From Candidatus Aminicenantota bacterium (GTDB lineage: Bacteria > Acidobacteriota > Aminicenantia > UBA2199), in the NCBI GenBank assembly GCA_024644125.1, contig JAHELQ010000370.1, forward strand, positions 1 to 5,616: a stretch of 5,616 bases of DNA, read 5' to 3'. The position numbers and the translations under genes were made by a program. This document shows positions 1 through 3,989 of the stretch, one piece after another; position 1 is the stretch's first letter; each line of letters starts with the position of its first letter. The notes beneath the pieces were generated by a model, which was not told the origin of the DNA, did no database searches, and worked only from the letters and a program-made list of their open reading frames with translations.

Positions 1-5
1 CTTTG

Positions 6-20
6 CACTATTTTCTCCTT
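6..20 (-). promoter_or_regulatory. Possible ribosome binding site and GTG start of a gene running off the left edge
   Basis: On the minus strand AAGGAG (positions 20-15) is followed, after six bases, by GTG (8-6) and then CAA. The Shine-Dalgarno match and spacing are good, so a further minus-strand gene may begin here. Only two complete codons lie inside the window, so no product can be proposed. The site sits downstream of the terminator-like hairpin at 43-81, which would make it a separate transcription unit. It could be chance, because the region is rich in A and T. Confidence 0.3.
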
Positions 21-42
21 TTTTTTTCAATACTTTCACCCC

Positions 43-81
43 AAAACGGAGAGCGCCCCAAACCACTCGTGGGACGCTCTC
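43..81 (-). terminator. Rho-independent terminator-like hairpin after the DUF6429-like gene
   Basis: Positions 49-60 pair with 70-81 in a 12-bp stem with a single mismatch (C56 opposite A74), closing a 9-base loop at 61-69. Read on the minus strand the stem is followed by CGTTTT, a short T-tract. It begins 15 bases beyond the stop codon of the minus-strand gene at 96-344, the expected place for the end of the comEA-DUF6429 unit. The T-tract is short, so termination may be partial. Confidence 0.6.
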
Positions 82-95
82 TACAATGGGAAACG

Positions 96-344
96 TTACT
101 CCTTGAATATTTTCTTATTCAAAACTTTGGCCCTACAAATCCCTTTGTTAGTGAGGATAATCGTGTTCATCTGATGGTGTTGATAAACTAAACCCTCTTC
201 TTCCAATTCATGCAATACCTCAAAAAGATAACCTCTCCAGGCGCGAAAAATCATTTCGCCCGGATGCTTCTGCGATTCTTCCTCCCAACCAGAGAGGTAA
301 AGAAGCAGAAGATTCAAGTCCTTCAACCTTTGGTTTATCATCAT
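96..344 (-). CDS. DUF6429-like small protein of unknown function
   Basis: The 82-residue product resembles the DUF6429 family. It has an N-terminal helix with LLLLYLSGWEE (residues 12-22), a central RAWRGYLFEVLHELEEEGLV (34-53), and a C-terminal TIILTNKGICRA (61-72). The order of a helix, an aromatic RAW-G segment with an E-rich turn, and a basic strand-like tail resembles small winged-helix-like proteins. No catalytic motif is visible and the function of the family is unknown. Two Met codons stand in tandem: ATG at 344 has GAGAG nine bases upstream, while ATG at 341 has GAGG five bases upstream, so the start may be one codon later. The gene lies 66 bases downstream of comEA on the same strand and is followed by a terminator-like hairpin, so the two may be co-transcribed. 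Family assignment is by recognition of conserved words, not by a search. Confidence 0.7.
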   Translation of the reverse strand: MMINQRLKDLNLLLLYLSGWEEESQKHPGEMIFRAWRGYLFEVLHELEEEGLVYQHHQMNTIILTNKGICRAKVLNKKIFKE

Positions 345-360
345 CGCCTCGCGCTCTCGA

Positions 361-401
361 ATGCCAGTCCTTTGACGGGCATCCCGGCGAAGCTGGATGC
401 C
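361..401. repeat. REP-like GC-rich inverted repeat between comEA and the DUF6429-like gene
   Basis: GGCATCC (378-384) and GGATGCC (395-401) form a perfect 7-bp inverted repeat around a 10-base loop. A third arm, ATGCC (361-365), can pair instead with GGCAT (378-382), giving two alternative hairpins. No T-run follows on either strand, so this is not a standard terminator. The GC-rich composition contrasts with its AT-rich surroundings. The layout resembles dispersed intergenic REP-like elements, which often sit just after stop codons. Only one copy is seen in this window, so repeat status is unproven. Confidence 0.45.
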
Positions 402-410
402 ATGAAGTAA

Positions 411-713
411 TTAAATAGTAATTTGTTCCTTGAAATTTTCAAAGGTTTTTTCTCCGATACCTTTTACTTTCATAATTTCCTGTATCCGCTTAAACTTGCC
501 GTTCTTGTTACGGTATTCAATAATGCGGGCAGCGATTTTTTCCCCGACTCGCGGCAATTTGATCAACTGGGCCGCGGAGGCGGTATTAATATTGATCAAG
601 CTCGACTTTCCGGCCGTCTGAGTTTCGGCCAGCACAATTGAGTTCGCAACAAAAATTACCATGGCAATAATTAGAATTGCCTTTAAACTTGATTTCGTTT
701 TTTTTCTTGTCAT
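411..713 (-). CDS. comEA: ComEA-type helix-hairpin-helix DNA-binding protein
   Basis: The 100-residue protein has the layout of small Gram-negative ComEA proteins, which bind incoming double-stranded DNA in the periplasm and help pull it in during natural transformation. Residues 4-10 are basic, 11-28 form a hydrophobic export or membrane segment ending near VLAE, and 39-100 form the helix-hairpin-helix domain. Hallmarks are NINTAS (41-46), LPRVG (53-57), IIEYRNKNGKF (64-74) and VKGIGEKT (83-90). The usual Gly of the first hairpin (LPGIG) is Arg55 here, while the second hairpin GIG is intact. The start at 713 is chosen because GAGGAG lies five bases upstream and the signal segment follows directly. 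The frame stays open to 863, but that extension would bury the signal segment. The gene diverges from the pilin operon, which fits a DNA-uptake role, although ComEA-like proteins without a competence role exist. Confidence 0.88.
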   Translation of the reverse strand: MTRKKTKSSLKAILIIAMVIFVANSIVLAETQTAGKSSLININTASAAQLIKLPRVGEKIAARIIEYRNKNGKFKRIQEIMKVKGIGEKTFENFKEQITI

Positions 714-722
714 ATTTACTCC

Positions 723-758
723 TCGCAATTCCAGTATCAGGAACGATGCCAATTGCGA
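723..758 (-). promoter_or_regulatory. Leader hairpin touching the comEA ribosome binding site
   Basis: TCGCAATT (723-730) and AATTGCGA (751-758) are a perfect 8-bp inverted repeat with a 20-base loop. In the comEA transcript the 3' arm runs into the Shine-Dalgarno GAGGAG (724-719) and shares its first two bases. Folding would partly cover the ribosome binding site. The stem is short and half A/T, so any effect would be modest. Confidence 0.35.
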
Positions 759-840
759 ACGGGAAACCACAAAAACAAACGAAAGCGCCTTCTGATAATG
801 GTTTAAAGAAATTTTCACTCGCGTCGGCAAAACACCATCA

Positions 841-856
841 GTAAAGAATTCTTTAC
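841..856. promoter_or_regulatory. Perfect 16-bp palindrome, candidate operator
   Basis: GTAAAGAATTCTTTAC is fully self-complementary and lies inside the divergent spacer, 128 bases from the comEA start and 154 bases from the first pilin start. Its symmetry and place suit a dimeric regulator controlling one or both directions. No matching half-sites were seen elsewhere in the window. A palindrome of this length can also arise by chance in AT-rich DNA. Confidence 0.4.
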
Positions 857-953
857 ATCTCAATCAAGAATGGTCTGGCTATTTTACACAAGCGTGAAGC
901 CTCCATTAAGCGAAACCACCTTCAGTAGACGATTTACAGTATGAATGCCGCCC

Positions 954-969
954 TGGCACCTATATTGAA
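954..969 (+). promoter_or_regulatory. Sigma-54-like promoter element ahead of the pilin operon
   Basis: TGGCAC-CTATA-TTGAA follows the sigma-54 pattern TGGCAC-N5-TTGCW with exact spacing between the -24 GG and the -12 region. The deviation is the C of the -12 GC, which is A here (968). Transcription would start near 980, leaving room for the ribosome binding site at 996-1004. Major pilin genes in Pseudomonas and Myxococcus use sigma-54 with PilSR. The same bases include TATATT (961-966), which could be a sigma-70 -10 box, but no good -35 stands at the right distance. Confidence 0.4.
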
Positions 970-1009
970 GCACTGGATGGTGAAGCTTGTAATCCTGAGG
1001 AGGTAAAAA

Positions 1010-1381
1010 ATGCAAGTACATAACAAAGGATTTTCTTTATTGGAAATGATGGTTTCATTGATGATCGTTGCTGTCAGCGTCTTCATGTTGGCGAGTATAT
1101 TGACTGTATCGCTGCATTCGGGCAAACGCTCTTCCATCCGGTTGCAACTGGACCAGGTCTACGACGGCTACCAGAATCGCCTGATATCCCAATCGTTCGA
1201 GTCTGAACTCTTGCTGCCGGGGAAACATGACAGCGACGAAGAGCCGTTCGAGATCCGCTGGCATACGCAGGACCTGTCGGAGACTTTGAAAAAGATCAAT
1301 CTAGCGGTGTCGTACCGGAACCAAACTGAAAAGAGGGGTTACTTTTACAAATCCCGGTTCATTAAAGAGGTGCGCCAATGA
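1010..1381 (+). CDS. PilV/GspI-like type IV minor pilin
   Basis: The 123-residue product starts with a class III prepilin signal: a short leader MQVHNKG, cleavage expected after Gly7, Phe at +1 and Glu12 at +5 (FSLLE), then a hydrophobic helix to about residue 34. The prepilin peptidase PilD would cut and methylate it before it enters the pilus or a pseudopilus base in the inner membrane. The short, poorly conserved C-terminal region (40-123) and the first place in a PilV-PilW-PilX-FimT type set suggest a PilV/GspI role in priming pilus assembly. No cysteine is present, so no disulfide loop can form. The start is fixed by TGAGGAGGT (996-1004), five bases upstream of ATG. The stop overlaps the next start in ATGA. 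The helix and motif are certain; the exact subfamily is inferred. Confidence 0.85.
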   Translation: MQVHNKGFSLLEMMVSLMIVAVSVFMLASILTVSLHSGKRSSIRLQLDQVYDGYQNRLISQSFESELLLPGKHDSDEEPFEIRWHTQDLSETLKKINLAVSYRNQTEKRGYFYKSRFIKEVRQ

Positions 1382-2070
1382 CAGGCGGCTTTTCGATATT
1401 GGAAGTGATTGTAGTATTGACATTGAGTTTGGGAATTTTTGGCGCCGTATTTAACAGTGTCGTGGCATCGACCCATCATGCCAAACGGATACTGACCAAC
1501 CAGGAGGTGTTGGAATCGATTTTTCACACAGTCGATACCATAAAATCAGACTTCACCAAATGCGGAATGCGTCTCCAGGAGGCCGGGAATCATTTCGGCA
1601 TCGAGTTGTTCCAGTCGGAGGAACAGTGGTGCAAAGTGGTGTACGGCCTGGGGGGAGGCGTTCTATCCGAATCCGCCTTCGCCGGTAACACCTTCATCCA
1701 GATCTCCGGCGATGACTTCATCAAAGGCAAGCGGAAAATTATCCTGTATAATATCGAGGACAACGTCTATCAATTCAACAATATCCAGGAGACGAGCGGC
1801 GATCGCGCCGTTCTGTCGGAACCGTTGACAGCGGATTTTGACCGCAATTCTATTGTTGTGGCATTAAAAGAGGTGGAGTACAAATTCTACGGGAAGCAAG
1901 GTTGCCTCAAACGAAAAACAGGGCAGGGCAATTTTCAGCCGATGGTGGAAAACGTCACAGATTTTTACCTCAAATATTATCCCGAGACTTGTTCGATTTT
2001 ATATCGTCTGGAAGTGAACCACAAGGAACAGATCCGGGGCTATATTTTTCTTACAAATATGGTGGAATGA
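1378..2070 (+). CDS. PilW/GspJ-like type IV minor pilin
   Basis: The 230-residue product has an unusually short leader, MTGG, then FSILE with Phe5 at +1 and Glu9 at +5, and a hydrophobic helix to about residue 30. A long amphipathic stretch (32-62) follows, then a beta-rich globular domain. Near the end, ENVTDFYLKYYPE (191-203) and ILYRLEV (207-213) match the usual C-terminal layout of PilW/GspJ proteins, where a strand computes the final sheet of the pilin fold. Cysteines at 62, 85, 176 and 205 could form two disulfides. It probably joins the neighbouring minor pilins in the pilus-tip complex. The ribosome binding site GAGGTG (1367-1372) is inside the preceding gene, and the 4-base ATGA overlaps on both sides suggest translational coupling. 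Confidence 0.85.
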   Translation: MTGGFSILEVIVVLTLSLGIFGAVFNSVVASTHHAKRILTNQEVLESIFHTVDTIKSDFTKCGMRLQEAGNHFGIELFQSEEQWCKVVYGLGGGVLSESAFAGNTFIQISGDDFIKGKRKIILYNIEDNVYQFNNIQETSGDRAVLSEPLTADFDRNSIVVALKEVEYKFYGKQGCLKRKTGQGNFQPMVENVTDFYLKYYPETCSILYRLEVNHKEQIRGYIFLTNMVE

Positions 2071-3440
2071 TGCAGGGAAGGTATCGATCAAACACACATA
2101 TACGCGGCAGTATCCTGCTCTCTTTGGTGGCGGTGATCTTGATCTCGTTCATCGGCCTCTCGCTTCTGGGACACGTCGTGACCCACCAGCGGATCGCCGC
2201 AGCCAGGATTCAGCGAAACTGCCACATGGAACCTGTGTTTCAGGAATTGGTGCGCCACCTGCACCTGATAAAAGAGCAAACGCTGCAATTGGACATCCGG
2301 GAGACGGCGAATCCCCAGATAGAGTATTTCAACTGCGATCAATTCCCCGATAGGCGCATCGACGGCATCACCATCTCCAACCATTTTTCCCACACAATCA
2401 ACCATTTCGCCACATACGACGTGATCACCGTATCGAACCGGGCGGAGTCGGTTTCACAATCTCATCCTTATCAATTCGCGGCGGGAATGGAGATTGCCAT
2501 AATGGCGGGAGAGATTCCTCTCGCTTACATCCCTCTTTATTTGAAGCAGAAGATTGAAATATCTCCGGCTTCTTTCCTGGAAGAGAACGATATCTCCATC
2601 GCCGGCTTCAATAGCGCCATTATCGACGACTCACCGGCCGCATTCGACGCGACCGCGTTCCTTATGGACACGCTCCGCATCGATGGAAGAATGCTCGACT
2701 GGATGAGTGTGAGGCGACGATTGGGATTTGAACTCAAGAGCGAACCGATCCCAGACGGCATTTATTTTTTCGAGGAAGATTCGCGGATCACAGCGGTGTT
2801 CGCGCAAGGAGACATCCAACGATTGGCGCTTTACAGTCATGACGACCGCCAATTCGTGTTGTTTGAACAGGGAGGCGTGGAATATTTACTGGCGTATTGC
2901 CCGGGCCAGCGCCTATTCGGCTGTTGGGATCCATCAATACCGGATGAGACCGGATTTGACGAGAAAATAATCGTCAATGGTGATTGTCTGGCTCTGGAAC
3001 AACAAGGCGACATAGCGTTCCACCAAAACAGCGACCTCAAGCTCCTGGTCTCCGGTCAAACCGTCATAAAAAGCCGCCTGGTTTCCGGGTCGGACCAACT
3101 GGATATCCAAAAGGCAGGTTGGACCCACCTGACTATCATCAGCGGCGCTCACGGATTATCTCCTTCCAGCGGAGCCGAACCTACCGTTATTATTGAGAAT
3201 TCCCAGGAAACACGGCTAGAATTGTCACTATTGATCAACGGGAAAATTATCAATCACAGCCGCAAGTTAATCTTGAACGGAAGCATGTTTGCCACTGCAA
3301 TAGAAAACAATGGATCTATCTATATAAACCACTTGTTTCCCCGATTCAACGAAGATGCATACTTTCTGACAAAAAAAGCAACAATACTACACAAGATACT
3401 AATTAATTATATCGAGGAGGCTACAAATGGCTATAATTAA
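2067..3440 (+). CDS. Large PilX/GspK-like tip pilin with extended C-terminal domain
   Basis: The 457-residue product begins with a PilX-type prepilin segment: leader to Gly14, then SILLSLVAVILISFIGLSLL (15-34). Residue +5 is Ser19, not Glu; loss of Glu5 is typical of PilX and GspK, which sit at the tip. PilX proteins of Proteobacteria are usually under 200 residues, so a large domain has been added. Residues 85-225 are mixed alpha/beta. Residues 228-275 carry IPDGIYFFEE, VFAQGDIQRL and FVLFEQGGVEYLL. Residues 297-420 show repeated short strands with Gly/Asn turns (IIVNGD, LKLLVSG, LTIISG, LLINGK, LILNGS), suggestive of a beta-helix; the segment around 228-340 recalls DUF4900-like regions. Cys90, 278, 286 and 307 are in the exported part. 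ATG at 2067 overlaps the upstream stop as ATGA; ATG at 2070 is an alternative with better spacing from GGTGG. The frame opens earlier at 1902, but that part lies within the previous gene. Confidence 0.78.
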   Translation: MMQGRYRSNTHIRGSILLSLVAVILISFIGLSLLGHVVTHQRIAAARIQRNCHMEPVFQELVRHLHLIKEQTLQLDIRETANPQIEYFNCDQFPDRRIDGITISNHFSHTINHFATYDVITVSNRAESVSQSHPYQFAAGMEIAIMAGEIPLAYIPLYLKQKIEISPASFLEENDISIAGFNSAIIDDSPAAFDATAFLMDTLRIDGRMLDWMSVRRRLGFELKSEPIPDGIYFFEEDSRITAVFAQGDIQRLALYSHDDRQFVLFEQGGVEYLLAYCPGQRLFGCWDPSIPDETGFDEKIIVNGDCLALEQQGDIAFHQNSDLKLLVSGQTVIKSRLVSGSDQLDIQKAGWTHLTIISGAHGLSPSSGAEPTVIIENSQETRLELSLLINGKIINHSRKLILNGSMFATAIENNGSIYINHLFPRFNEDAYFLTKKATILHKILINYIEEATNGYN

Positions 3441-3441
3441 T
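3402..3441 (+). promoter_or_regulatory. Hairpin presenting the ribosome binding site and start codon of the GspH-like gene
   Basis: ATTAATTATA (3402-3411) and TATAATTAAT (3432-3441) form a perfect 10-bp inverted repeat. The 20-base loop between them contains the Shine-Dalgarno GAGGAGG (3414-3420) and the ATG (3427-3429). The upstream gene's TAA (3438-3440) lies in the 3' arm. Ribosomes finishing the upstream gene would run through both arms, so folding may tie translation of the two genes. The stem is all A/T and weak, and could be chance. Confidence 0.4.
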
Positions 3442-3951
3442 CATAATCCTTTGAATAATTTGACATTCGAAAGCAATCATGATATAAAATTTAATTCCCC
3501 CTCACTCAGGGTACGAGGGATAAGTGTTATCGAGATGATCACGTCGGTAACGCTGTTTTTTCTCGTTTTGAGCCTTGGAGTGACCGGTTTTCAATCTTTC
3601 CGGGACAGGGCTAAGGCGACGGACGCCGTACGCATGGTTACATCGGCTTTTAGCAGCGCCAGGTACCGTTCGTTGAACGAAAACAGGTGCATACGGGTTC
3701 AATTAAAAGGAAGCGAGTTTTTGCTGGAAACGAGGAACAATGGTGAATGGGACATTGCACAAACATTTCCATTGGTTATGGATGTGAGGGCATCGATGAA
3801 CGCAACGCCTGTCTTCTATCCTACGGGGTTCGTCACACCATTGTGTTCCGTCGATTTGAAAACGTTGCGTTACACATACAGGATTTCAATATCCATTGCA
3901 GGCAGGATCAAAACAGTACGACTCGAGGATATAAATTATGCCGATCTTTGA
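3427..3951 (+). CDS. GspH/FimT-like pseudopilin
   Basis: The 174-residue product carries a prepilin motif after a long leader: cleavage expected after Gly31, then ISVIEMITSVTLFFLVLSLG (32-51), with Ile at +1 and Glu36 at +5. The following segment, ARYRSLNENRCIRVQL (78-93), and the later PVFYPTGFV (128-136) fit the GspH/FimT family, in which a helix packs on a strand and an F-x-P-x-G turn follows. Some FimT proteins bind DNA during natural transformation; basic residues (Arg79, Arg81, Arg87, Arg90) are present here, but which would contact DNA cannot be judged. The 31-residue leader is long for this class, yet GAGGAGG six bases before ATG supports this start. The gene overlaps the previous one by 14 bases and ends the pilin group. 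Cys88 and Cys140 may pair. Confidence 0.85.
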   Translation: MAIINHNPLNNLTFESNHDIKFNSPSLRVRGISVIEMITSVTLFFLVLSLGVTGFQSFRDRAKATDAVRMVTSAFSSARYRSLNENRCIRVQLKGSEFLLETRNNGEWDIAQTFPLVMDVRASMNATPVFYPTGFVTPLCSVDLKTLRYTYRISISIAGRIKTVRLEDINYADL

Positions 3952-3989
3952 GAGAACCACAAAAAAACAAATTAAGGGACCTTGATAGT

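Larger units (their letters stand above)
714..1009. other. Divergent intergenic region between comEA and the pilin operon
   Basis: These 296 bases hold no supported gene and separate two divergent transcription units, so both promoters should be here. Visible elements are the comEA leader hairpin (723-758), a perfect palindrome (841-856) and a sigma-54-like element (954-969). A weak sigma-70-like candidate for comEA on the minus strand is TTGCCG (830-825) with a 17-base spacer and TTTAAA (807-802). A second is TTGATT (867-862) with a 16-base spacer and TTTACT (845-840). Each hexamer matches only about four of six consensus bases, so neither is convincing. Confidence 0.6.

Noticed and set aside
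3..410. Two plus-strand open frames (3-191 and 210-410)
   Set aside because: They are antisense to the DUF6429-like gene or cross the terminator hairpin and REP-like element, and their translations resemble no family.
714..863. Upstream extension of the comEA frame to an ATG at 863
   Set aside because: It would place 50 residues before the signal segment, and the ATG at 713 has a strong ribosome binding site.
934..1137. Minus-strand open frame across the pilin operon start
   Set aside because: It overlaps the well-supported first pilin start and its ribosome binding site, and the product has no recognisable features.
1902..2066. Earlier start of the PilX-like frame
   Set aside because: This stretch lies wholly inside the PilW-like gene, and the prepilin helix would be buried about 70 residues from the N-terminus.
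2088..2405. Minus-strand open frame of 105 codons
   Set aside because: It is antisense to the PilX-like gene and its translation shows no recognisable motif.
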